From: Syntrophobacter fumaroxidans MPOB
GTDB taxonomy: Bacteria; Desulfobacterota; Syntrophobacteria; Syntrophobacterales; Syntrophobacteraceae
NCBI RefSeq assembly: GCF_000014965.1
Contig: NC_008554.1
Coordinates: 1,724,001-1,788,000, forward strand
Length of the DNA: 64,000 nucleotides
Direction: 5' to 3'
The notes beneath the pieces are model-generated. The model was not told where the DNA came from and made no database searches. It saw nothing but the letters and a program-made list of their open reading frames with translations. A program made the position numbers and the translations under genes. Positions 57,052-64,000 of the stretch are shown here, in pieces; positions within the stretch are counted from its first letter, which is position 1; every line of letters begins with the position of its first letter.

Positions 57052-57239
57052 GCTCCCGCCGGGGATTCCTTGGGTGCCGGCGGGTTCCCGAGGCGCCTGG
57101 AAGCGAGCACGATATCCGCCGTTTCTGGAGCCTCATCGATGTTCGGAACGAGAACATGCGGCGCATGCTTGCGGAACTTGGTTATGAAGTGAGGTATTCG
57201 CTGCGCCACGGCTTGTTTCACACGGAAATTCTCGGGTGA
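57048..57239 (+). pseudogene. GNAT C-terminal fragment, repeat copy 2
   Basis: Sixty-three codons opening with a GTG that overlaps the GNAT stop (GTGA). About 18 codons of spacer are followed by the GNAT C-terminal sequence (DIRRFWSLIDVRNENMRR and onward) with D-to-H and V-to-G changes near the end. It cannot make an acetyltransferase alone. Whether it is translated is unknown. Confidence 0.6.
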
Positions 57240-57427
57240 GCTCCCGCCGGGGATTCTTCGGGTGCCGGCGTCTTTCCGAGACGCGTGGAAGCGAGCACGG
57301 TATCCGCCGTTTCTGGAGCCTCATCGATGTTCGGAACGAGAACATGCGGCGCATGCTTGCGGAACTTGGCTATGAAGTGAGGTATTCGCTGCGCGACGGC
57401 TTGTTTCACACGGTAATTCTCGTGTGA
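57236..57427 (+). pseudogene. GNAT C-terminal fragment, repeat copy 3
   Basis: Same layout as the preceding copy: GTG overlapping the previous TGA, about 18 spacer codons, then the GNAT C-terminal sequence with an E-to-V change near the end (FHTVILV). The 188-base period places it in the next reading frame. Confidence 0.6.
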
Positions 57428-57470
57428 GCTCCCATCGGGGATTCTTTGGGTGTCGGCGTCTTTCCGAGAC

Positions 57471-58012
57471 CTTCGCCCACGGAGTGTCACAGGCTGTGAA
57501 TCCGCATGAAGGTTGGCTTAAAGAGAGCCGCACCCTCAATATGCCTCTCTCAAGAGATATGCTGAGCGTGACAAATACCTGTGCATTATGAGTGTGTAGC
57601 GATGACATGAATCGGCTCAGGTGGCTCGTCTTCGATCTCGATGGTGCGCAGCCAATTACGGCAGAGTGCCCAGCAGGAAGGCAAACCCGTCGAATGGAGC
57701 AAATGTTGCCTGGCGCCTGTTCGAGCTGCCTCCGATGGGTTGCGGTAGTCGTAAGGCTCTTCGCTCCAGGCGAATCCACAGCTGACACCGCTTCAAGCCG
57801 CCTCCGACGGGTTGCGGTTGGACCCATTCCTGACAGCCGTTCGCGGCTGTGATCGCCTGATACGCTGTTCCAGTGACCAAATTGAGGCTCTTGACGCTGA
57901 CACACATAGAATCTCACGCACACGCCGGCGTTGAATCTTCCCACATAGGGAGCAAATCACCTCTCGTCCCCTCTCGACCGTCTCGGGTTTGCTTCTGGCG
58001 CCGGTTTGTTTC
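57471..58012. other. Non-coding region upstream of tRNA-Thr
   Basis: About 540 bases with only unconvincing short frames. A 17-base element, CCTCCGA[TC]GGGTTGCGG, appears twice (near 57730 and 57802). Function unknown. Confidence 0.5.
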
Positions 58013-58042
58013 TTGACCCTCCGGAATGGCGCATGGTATAAG
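58013..58042 (+). promoter_or_regulatory. Promoter of tRNA-Thr
   Basis: TTGACC (58013-58018) and TATAAG (58037-58042), 18 bases apart; the predicted start is about ten bases before the mature tRNA. Confidence 0.65.
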
Positions 58043-58058
58043 CCTTTCCAACCATCGG

Positions 58059-58130
58059 GCTGGCGTAGCTCAACGGCAGAGCAGCTGATTTGTAATCAGC
58101 AGGTTGCGGGTTCAAATCCCATCGCCAGCT
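58059..58130 (+). tRNA. tRNA-Thr (anticodon TGT)
   Basis: Full cloverleaf of 72 bases: acceptor GCTGGCG pairs with CGCCAGC, D-arm GCTCAACGGCAGAGC, anticodon stem GCTGA/TCAGC with loop TTTGTAA (anticodon TGT), T-arm GCGGGTTCAAATCCC. CCA is not encoded. It reads Thr codon ACA. It forms the left border of the accessory cluster to the right. Confidence 0.95.
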
Positions 58131-58619
58131 CTCAGTTTACAAGCATCCGATTTTTAGGGTGTGCATATAGTGTGCATGGATTGAAGCCAAGCTATCCCGA
58201 GGGGATTCTCCCGGGGGGGCATCAGGACAATGACTCGCAATACTGAGATTGTTCCCGGCAAGCACCCATGAGGGGGTAGCTTGCCCTCAACCCCAGGCAT
58301 CCGCCCGCCTCCAGAAAGCTGTCTCCAAGACAAGAACTTGCTCGGCCCCGAATTCCCCTCCACATCGCCCATCTCCCCGACACAATCTGCCAATCTCATA
58401 ATTTCTCGACCACTTGCCAAAAAGCAAGGCGAGGTCTGTCTCCGACGCCCTCAAAGGCACACGCTGTCGCAGTAATCTATGAAAGAAGACTACTGTGATC
58501 CATTCTCTCAACTAAAAGATCAAAGGAACTCAGCCTTTCGGCACCACGCGCACGTCATCAATCCCTGCCAGTCATACTATGTGCAGACTTCAGCCAAGCT
58601 TAGCCTAAACGGCTTCTGC
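58131..58619. other. Region between tRNA-Thr and the helicase gene
   Basis: About 490 bases without a supported gene. Just after the tRNA are two GTGTGCAT copies (58159-58166 and 58170-58177), 11 bases apart, as in arm-type recombinase sites; no integrase gene is in the window. A segment near 58205-58235 resembles the CCCGGGGGCATCA repeat of the 56.4-kb region. Confidence 0.5.
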
Positions 58620-61600
58620 TCAAAAGCGCTCCGACTCGATGGGTTCAAGAATCAGGCTTCCATCCGACTCTCGGAACACGACTTGAAAATTGGTGCCGGG
58701 GCGACCAGCGTCGGAACCAAACCATCGCCTCAGTATCTCTGAAAGGACGTTTTTTGCCGAGTCTCTTCGACGTAACACATTGACCGCAACCTTGACAAAG
58801 TTGGCTTCACAAGGCTCCCCTTCCACAAGCACTTCTGTCCATCCGAGCGGAATGCGTGGATGGATCTTTCTGTCTGGAAGAAACAGAATCGGCCGCCCAC
58901 TTGCGTGACTGACCCTGCATAGGATATCGCTCGTCACGGGGTTGCTCAGAGAAGGTCGCTGGAGGTATTCGGCCAGCCTCCAGTCTATGATTTCCCGTGC
59001 AAGTTCATGAAACGCGGCGCGAATAGCATCCTCTAACGTAAAAGTGGCCCCGAAAACTCCGTCACGGTAGGAAAAGAAAGACTTACGCTTGGTGCCCCTC
59101 CCTCCGGTCCATGCCTCGATGGGATTCCTCTCCAGGTATCGGCGAAGGGCTGCTCGGTCCTGGAGGTCCACTCCGACATCAGTTCTGAGTGTCGCCGAGC
59201 GAAGGGCCAGCTGTGCGAAGCCTTCCACAAGCCTTTCAACCTTGATTTGCCCGGGCAACTGCCCCTCGTTCAACATGGCCATGAGCGTGAGCATCTTGAA
59301 GCTCCTGGACATGGGGGTGGTTTCCAGGATATCGAGGAAGTCTCCTGCCCGAGAATTCTCCAACACATTGCGTTCGTCTGCCGAAAGATCGCCCATTGCA
59401 GCGAGAAACCGAAACCAAGAGCCATAGTTCTTCCTGGCAGAGCGGGGGTTGTAGCCTTCGTGAAAGGCCTCGACAGCTGTCGGCCGCCTGTCGTTGTTCT
59501 CTTTAAAGTCCTCATACCAGAATCGCAGAGCTTCGTGCGCCGGCGGCATCTTGATGAGCGCCCGCAGGACGTCTACGGCTTCCAGTTCATAGGTGACCTC
59601 GCATCCCGGTGGAAGATCGAATGTTCCATTTTGGACTGCCTCCAGCGCCATCGAAAGTTCATTGTCACCCCTCCCAAGACCCAGCAGCGTCCGGGGCTTG
59701 AGCAGAAAGGATCGGTGATTGCCGATGTAGTCGATGACACGGAGGTAGTCCTTACCCTCGGCAACTCGAAGCCCGCGACCGAACTGCTGGAGCCACAGGA
59801 TTCGAGATTCCGTTGGCCGGAGCATCATGACGGTGTCCACATTAGGGAGGTCGACACCCTCATTGAACATGTCGACAGCGAATATCACATCGAGTTCACC
59901 GTCGGTAAGGCGCTTGAGGGTACCTCCTCTCGGCGCCGTCTGCGGTCCGGAGTGAACGGAAGCGGCCCGAACCCCCTGATTGGTGAAATAATCCGCCATG
60001 AAATCGGCGTGACGCTGGGAGCAGCAGAAGGCGAGGGTGCGCCTGCCGGCACGGCTCCGGTACTGCTCGAGGGCGTTCACGGCACGCCTTTTGGTGGCCA
60101 CGGCCCGGGTCAGAGCTTCCTCGTTAAAGCGACCGCTACGCCACGGAATGTTGCTGTAGTCCACTTCATCCGGGACACCGAAGTACCGAAAAGGGCAGAG
60201 GAGCCCGTCGCGGATTCCCTCAACAAGATCGCAGCGGTATACGAGATTCTCTGCGCAGAGCGCCAGGAGGTCCCCGCCGTCAGTCCTTTCCGGCGTTGCG
60301 GTAAGCCCAAGAAGGAAAGCCGGCTGAAAGTGGTCGATCAGCTTTTGATAGCTCCGGGCAGAGGCATGGTGGAATTCGTCGATCACAACGTAGTCGAACA
60401 GATTACGGTCAAAAGACCGGAGATGATTGGTGCGCCCCAACGTCTGGATCGAGGCGAAAAGCACATCCGCGCCAGGCAGCTTTTCCGTGCCGTTGTAAAG
60501 CCCAAGGGCGGCAAACGGTCGAATCCGGCGGAACGTCTTCAGCGCCTGCCGAAGGATTTCCTCCCGATGGGCAACAAACAACACTTTCCCGGCACCAAAC
60601 CGAACGCTGTCGAAGGCTGCGAGCCACGTTTTCCCAAGGCCAGTCGCCAGGACCACGAGCCCGGCCTGGTTGCCTTCGGCACGGGTCCTCGCCAGCGCTT
60701 CGAGAGCCTCCCTTTGAATTCTGTGGGGTTCAGGCGAAGGTTTGGCATCCTCGGGGACAATTTCAGCCGGCACCGAAACGGGGAGCCTTCCCCAGTTCCT
60801 CTGGGCCTCTTCCAAAATGACCTCGCCCTGGTTCGAGGGCGGCACGTTGATGCAGGGCGGCCTTCGCGATTCCTGGTATTGTCGGATCCACACATGGTCG
60901 ACGGGCCTGGTTCGTGCGTGGCAAAACAGTGTTTCGAAGGCGGCGGTGACCGCCCGGAATCCTTTGTGACTTTCGGCAGGGACTATGCGGTAGTTCCATT
61001 CAATACCCTCCGCAAGCGCCTGCCCGCTCAGGTTGGAGCTCCCAACATATGCAACGCCACCCCCTGGTACAGTGTCGATGTAAAAAATATAGGCTTTGGG
61101 GTGAAAGCTGACACCCCTACTTTCGAAGACCCGGAGTTCGAATTGGCCTGTAGCCCCTTCGCACAGATCCAGGAGCCGGGACAACGCGATGGGGTCGGTG
61201 ATTCCCAGGTAGTCCCCGGTAAGAAGCCGAACTCGCCCCCCGCGATCCAGAAGCGACTGCAGGTGTTCCTCGAGAAGGTCTATGCCGCTTTCGAGAATGA
61301 AAGCTACGGCCATATCCGCACGTTCGGAGACATCGAGGTGGGTCTGGAGATGAGGCAGCAATGGGTCATCTCCACCAGAAACCAAATGCTCTGATCGACC
61401 CAAGTCGAGAAACGGGCCGGTTATCCCCCGGTGAGCACTCTTCGCAATGGCATCCATCTCCACGACGGGTCTTTTCAGGTAGTTTGCCTTTGCCGGGATG
61501 ACATTGCGAACACCCCCGGTGGGGTCCTCAACGTCGCCGTGGTATCTTGGGATCACATGCAGGTGAAGATGGAAAACGGTTTGACCGGCTGCCGTGCCGA

Positions 61601-61853
61601 TATTGATTCCCAGGTTGAAGCCAGCCGGCTCGAAGTGGGAGAGGATGTGGTCTCGAACCACCTCGGTAGCAGCCAGGAGTTCCTCCCGCTCTTCAGGGGT
61701 TGCGTCGAACCAGGTTGCCACATGCCGTTTGGGAACGAGGAGCGCATGCCCCGGAGCAACCGGGAAGCCATCCCACAGTGCAAATACCAGCTTGCCCTCG
61801 TAGAACACGCGATGATCATCGGGAGAACAGAATGGACACGATTTCTCGGTCAT
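58620..61853 (-). CDS. HIT - phospholipase-D-like - SF2 helicase fusion protein
   Basis: Multidomain protein of 1077 residues. An N-terminal HIT domain (about 5-130) has the HxHxH motif at His95, His97, His99. A PLD-like nuclease domain (about 155-320) has FHPKAYIFY (His251, Lys253) and VGSSNLSG. A superfamily 2 helicase core follows: ATGLGKT 403-409, DEFH 492-495, TAT 518-520, VDMFNEGVDLP near 660, QQFGRGLR 689-696. The C-terminal 350 residues are unrecognised. HIT enzymes act on nucleotide-phosphate bonds, PLD domains on phosphodiesters. ATG 61853 overlaps the upstream SprT-like stop (ATGA), so the two are coupled. Likely a nucleic-acid repair or defence enzyme; not proven. Confidence 0.88.
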   Translation of the reverse strand: MTEKSCPFCSPDDHRVFYEGKLVFALWDGFPVAPGHALLVPKRHVATWFDATPEEREELLAATEVVRDHILSHFEPAGFNLGINIGTAAGQTVFHLHLHVIPRYHGDVEDPTGGVRNVIPAKANYLKRPVVEMDAIAKSAHRGITGPFLDLGRSEHLVSGGDDPLLPHLQTHLDVSERADMAVAFILESGIDLLEEHLQSLLDRGGRVRLLTGDYLGITDPIALSRLLDLCEGATGQFELRVFESRGVSFHPKAYIFYIDTVPGGGVAYVGSSNLSGQALAEGIEWNYRIVPAESHKGFRAVTAAFETLFCHARTRPVDHVWIRQYQESRRPPCINVPPSNQGEVILEEAQRNWGRLPVSVPAEIVPEDAKPSPEPHRIQREALEALARTRAEGNQAGLVVLATGLGKTWLAAFDSVRFGAGKVLFVAHREEILRQALKTFRRIRPFAALGLYNGTEKLPGADVLFASIQTLGRTNHLRSFDRNLFDYVVIDEFHHASARSYQKLIDHFQPAFLLGLTATPERTDGGDLLALCAENLVYRCDLVEGIRDGLLCPFRYFGVPDEVDYSNIPWRSGRFNEEALTRAVATKRRAVNALEQYRSRAGRRTLAFCCSQRHADFMADYFTNQGVRAASVHSGPQTAPRGGTLKRLTDGELDVIFAVDMFNEGVDLPNVDTVMMLRPTESRILWLQQFGRGLRVAEGKDYLRVIDYIGNHRSFLLKPRTLLGLGRGDNELSMALEAVQNGTFDLPPGCEVTYELEAVDVLRALIKMPPAHEALRFWYEDFKENNDRRPTAVEAFHEGYNPRSARKNYGSWFRFLAAMGDLSADERNVLENSRAGDFLDILETTPMSRSFKMLTLMAMLNEGQLPGQIKVERLVEGFAQLALRSATLRTDVGVDLQDRAALRRYLERNPIEAWTGGRGTKRKSFFSYRDGVFGATFTLEDAIRAAFHELAREIIDWRLAEYLQRPSLSNPVTSDILCRVSHASGRPILFLPDRKIHPRIPLGWTEVLVEGEPCEANFVKVAVNVLRRRDSAKNVLSEILRRWFGSDAGRPGTNFQVVFRESDGSLILEPIESERF

Positions 61854-62431
61854 GATTCACCCTCATCACGTACCAAGCGTTTTGAAATCTCAAGCAGACC
61901 ATCGAGTCCCAATTCCGTGCAGCAAGGGCATCGCCATGTGCCGACTGCACGGCGGGCTGTACGCTGGGTTTGACAAACCGGGCAGGAATGGATGTAAACA
62001 TATTGGCGACGGCCCTTTCCCGGGATAATTTCTGATTTGCTGAGCACTACGCGCCTACGTGGTGTGAAGCCTGCCGATTCCATGAGCCGGGCCCACTCAG
62101 GACCGTGCGGTTTGCAGGCGTCGCCGTAGAGTTCGTATGCCGCTAGATGAGCACACTCGTGGCAGAGAACCTCTTCCAGAAGAGGAGAGGCCTCCTGCAA
62201 GCTCGCGGCGAGAATGACCCGGCGCCGCCTCGGATAGCATCGAGCGAGCGCACGCCGAAGCCGTGCACTGAAACCTATTGAAATATGCTGGTCGAGCCCC
62301 GGTAGTCCCCAAAGGTGGAGCCATCGTCTCATGGGCTCCAGAAGAGAGCGAAGTGGCGGGGGCAATTCAAGTCTTTCGCCGGATTCAGACATCAAGCACC
62401 CTTTTGCTGCGTTGCAGGATGTTTCACTCAT
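61850..62431 (-). CDS. SprT-like zinc metalloprotease with C-terminal zinc ribbon
   Basis: Protein of 193 residues with the SprT-like signature: LCHECAHLAAYELYG (His91, Glu92, His95) followed by HGPEW with His109 as third ligand, and a C-terminal zinc ribbon (Cys150/Cys153 and Cys168/Cys171). In eukaryotes the related Spartan protease degrades DNA-crosslinked proteins; bacterial SprT proteins are poorly understood. ATG 62431 overlaps the upstream gene's stop (ATGA), and its own stop overlaps the HIT-PLD-helicase start, so all three are translated as one coupled unit. A second in-frame ATG at 62392 (MSESGERL) is possible. Confidence 0.85.
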   Translation of the reverse strand: MSETSCNAAKGCLMSESGERLELPPPLRSLLEPMRRWLHLWGLPGLDQHISIGFSARLRRALARCYPRRRRVILAASLQEASPLLEEVLCHECAHLAAYELYGDACKPHGPEWARLMESAGFTPRRRVVLSKSEIIPGKGRRQYVYIHSCPVCQTQRTARRAVGTWRCPCCTELGLDGLLEISKRLVRDEGES

Positions 62432-62628
62432 ACCACAGATATGCTGGAATCAGCAGAAGCTTGGGTTCTCGAGCACTGTTTGGCCAAGTCAACCTGGCTG
62501 ATCCCGAGCTTGGCCCTGGCCTCCGCGACTTCGATGCCAATCCGGACAAGCCCCCTTTCTTCATCAAAGATGTCTCTGAATCCCCTATCGTGCAGTTTTT
62601 CCTCCAGATGATCCCGGAAAGCTTTCAT
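62428..62628 (-). CDS. Truncated XRE-type antitoxin/regulator
   Basis: Sixty-six codons that start like HigA-type antitoxins (MKAFRDHLEEKLHDRGFRDI, then ARAKLGISQVDLAKQ, the first helices of the HTH) but end soon after the turn with CSRTQASADSSISVV instead of a complete recognition helix and third helix. It may be a truncated or frameshifted HTH gene or an unusual short regulator. The stop overlaps the SprT-like start (ATGA). ATG 62628 has no strong ribosome-binding site; upstream DNA to 62830 may hold remains of a toxin gene. Confidence 0.55.
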   Translation of the reverse strand: MKAFRDHLEEKLHDRGFRDIFDEERGLVRIGIEVAEARAKLGISQVDLAKQCSRTQASADSSISVV

Positions 62629-62910
62629 CGGACGAGTTCCCCCTGAGCTTCTTCTCACCCACCCGGGCAAGCAAGTCGTTTTTGCATCCCTTGGCCTTTC
62701 GCTTGCGGGGATCCGCCAGTACCTTGTTTGGGAGCAAACACCTCCGATCAATGCCTTCGTCGCCCGGTCAGGGTATTCCCTCAAGCTGAGGCTGTGCCAC
62801 CAGGTCAAGGACCTGCGAAACGCATAACTGACTTATCGTAAGTGGAAAAGCGTTCCAACACGACACGCACTCCTGCTCTTCTCGTGGCCAGTTAGCCCCT
62901 GTGCAATGGA
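62629..62910. other. Possible promoter or toxin-gene remains between the HTH genes
   Basis: About 280 bases. Minus-strand frames include a piece reading VLADPRKRKAKGCKNDLLAR, which could be the remnant of a small toxin or regulator gene; it has no start signal. No confident promoter was found. Confidence 0.4.
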
Positions 62911-64000
62911 TTAGCTTCCAGCCCATCGAAAACTGACCTTGAGATCGTTGTAATGACTCCAGGGTATGATACCCTCGCGTTGAAGGCGTCCCACAATTAT
63001 TCCCGGAGCGATCCCGAGTTCCGACGCGAATTGCAGCACAGTATCTCTGGATGGCGCCCCTGATCTCGTCAGAGCTTTGAAAGCGGCCGCAGGAATCAAA
63101 GATGTGGCGGCGAAAGTGTTAGCCTCCATTTCTTTCTTCTCCTGGCCAGCTCCCGTTTCCTCGTAGTTCTTGGGGTTGTTTATGAAAAAGTCTTTCTTTC
63201 CATGCAAAAGAACGTGCCCCGCTTCATGAAAGAAAGAAAACCAGAAGTGATCATTGCGTTTGTACAGCAGGCTCAGTTGTATTAAGGCCTTTGAAGGAGT
63301 CAGCCAGCGAGTCGCCGCACTGATGCGGGTTTTCGGCAGTTCCTGCACAAAGACAACGGCGACGCCGGCCGCAGATGCATAATCAACCATTTTTGAACAG
63401 AAGATTTCCGGCGATTCATTGGTCAGGCCACGAATCAAACGCAGAACCTCCCGGAACTTGCTCTGGTCATACGGAGCGCATTCGACATTCTTGGCCTGTA
63501 TTTCCCCTCTTCTCAGCCACGCGACCACAGCCGATCGGTTGGTCTCAAAAGCCTCGGACTTTCTAAAAACGACCTGATCCGTATAGGATCTTGCGTACTT
63601 CTCCCACTGATCCGGCGAACTTATCTGGAAGAATCTCAGGAGTTCCCTGAGTTGCTGAACCTTGTCTTTGAACTCCCGTATCCATCCGAATTTGACCATC
63701 GTGCGGACCGGGATCAGATCGAGCCATTTGAGATGCTTCTCGAACCGCTCTTGCTCATCCTTCCGGGCAAGATATTCCCTGTATTGGCTTTCACGGCTGT
63801 TCCAGAATTCCGCGGGAACTCCCAGAACGTTCTCCAGTTCCAGTGATATTTTCGGAGTGATGGGCGCTTTGCCTTTGACGATTTCATTGATCGTCTTCTT
63901 TGCCCGCCCTGTTCGCTCCGCGAGAGCGGCCTGTGACATTCCAAGGGCCTCCAGGGTCTCAATCAGGGTCTCGCCGGGGGGGGAAACGTAATCCGGAACG
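62911..64000 (-). CDS. HTH plus ImmA/IrrE-type metallopeptidase, partial at window edge
   Basis: Protein of at least 363 residues whose 5' end lies outside the window; the frame is open to the edge. The N-terminal HTH (ETLEALGMSQAALAERTGRAKKTINE) is HigA-like. After a long helical middle, the ImmA/IrrE (DUF955-type) domain has SFFHEAGHVLLHG (HExxH). Such proteins cleave or sense regulators of mobile elements and toxin-antitoxin systems. It reads toward the SprT/HIT-PLD-helicase cluster with a gap of about 280 bases. Confidence 0.85.
   Translation of the reverse strand, partial: VPDYVSPPGETLIETLEALGMSQAALAERTGRAKKTINEIVKGKAPITPKISLELENVLGVPAEFWNSRESQYREYLARKDEQERFEKHLKWLDLIPVRTMVKFGWIREFKDKVQQLRELLRFFQISSPDQWEKYARSYTDQVVFRKSEAFETNRSAVVAWLRRGEIQAKNVECAPYDQSKFREVLRLIRGLTNESPEIFCSKMVDYASAAGVAVVFVQELPKTRISAATRWLTPSKALIQLSLLYKRNDHFWFSFFHEAGHVLLHGKKDFFINNPKNYEETGAGQEKKEMEANTFAATSLIPAAAFKALTRSGAPSRDTVLQFASELGIAPGIIVGRLQREGIIPWSHYNDLKVSFRWAGS

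Larger units (their letters stand above)
56914..57470 (+). repeat. Tandem array of three 188-bp copies of the GNAT gene 3' end
   Basis: Copies begin with AGCGAGCACG at 56914, 57102 and 57290, exactly 188 bases apart; the last ends near 57470. The first is part of the intact GNAT gene. The unit codes for IRRFWSLIDVRNENMRRMLA to the stop, plus about 50 bases of spacer. Differences between copy 1 and copies 2-3 in the coding part are almost all at third codon positions. Confidence 0.92.

Noticed and set aside
56914-57470. CRISPR-like array
   Set aside because: The unit is 188 bp and wholly repeated coding sequence; there are no short repeats with unique spacers.
59247-61394. Long plus-strand frame opposite the HIT-PLD-helicase gene
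   Set aside because: The minus-strand frame has all HIT, PLD and helicase motifs in order; this one has no recognisable domain.

Overview
This is a GC-rich bacterial chromosome segment whose gene content suggests a member of the Desulfobacterota, close to the syntrophic or sulfate-reducing Syntrophobacter type. The basis is a fatty-acid oxidation operon with a fused hydratase/dehydrogenase, a CoA-disulfide reductase with a rhodanese tail, a PocR-type sensor kinase, and the order xseA-xseB-ispA-dxs-tlyA. The assignment rests on family resemblance only; no database search was possible.

Layout. 1-6.8 kb: a DUF554 membrane protein, a heterodimeric ABC exporter with a flavodoxin-like reductase upstream, and an inositol-monophosphatase-like protein. 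7-13 kb (minus strand): a small hypothetical protein, a PaaG-type enoyl-CoA hydratase/isomerase, a PocR/PAS hybrid histidine kinase, a cupin and a CoADR-rhodanese protein. 13.6-16.5 kb: an MFS exporter gene broken by an in-frame TGA, and a beta-CASP metallo-beta-lactamase RNase. 16.6-22.8 kb: a TetR/FadR-like regulator with a near-perfect FadR-type operator, leading into acyl-CoA dehydrogenase, thiolase and a fused hydratase/dehydrogenase, which together are a beta-oxidation module. 23-27 kb: a SAM hydroxide adenosyltransferase, a Phd/VapC-type toxin-antitoxin pair, then a gene-poor stretch with an AT-rich patch. 27.4-32.6 kb: a dipeptide/oligopeptide ABC importer (binding protein and two permeases) with a NudC-type Nudix hydrolase between its genes. 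32.5-46.6 kb: housekeeping genes, namely xseA, xseB, ispA, dxs, tlyA, rlmH, a NifU-like protein, hpt, a zinc-ribbon membrane protein, serS, two HU/IHF-type proteins, acylphosphatase, ligA and a nucleoside phosphorylase. 47-55.8 kb: a decayed glutaryl-CoA-dehydrogenase-like remnant, a secreted HExxH protein, a YHS-domain protein, an M23 peptidase, priA and a B12-binding radical SAM protein.

The last 8 kb are accessory in character. A GNAT acetyltransferase gene has its 3' end present three times in tandem (188-bp period). A tRNA-Thr(TGT) gene follows. Downstream of it lies a convergent, translationally coupled cluster: a truncated XRE-type regulator, a SprT-like zinc metalloprotease and a 1077-residue protein that fuses HIT, phospholipase-D-like and superfamily 2 helicase domains. 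An HTH/ImmA-type metallopeptidase gene runs off the right edge. The SprT / HIT-PLD-helicase cluster is the best candidate here for a poorly described system. It brings together the bacterial counterparts of protein-DNA crosslink protease, aprataxin-like and TDP1-like activities with a helicase motor, so it may act in nucleic-acid end processing, either as repair or as defence against mobile DNA.
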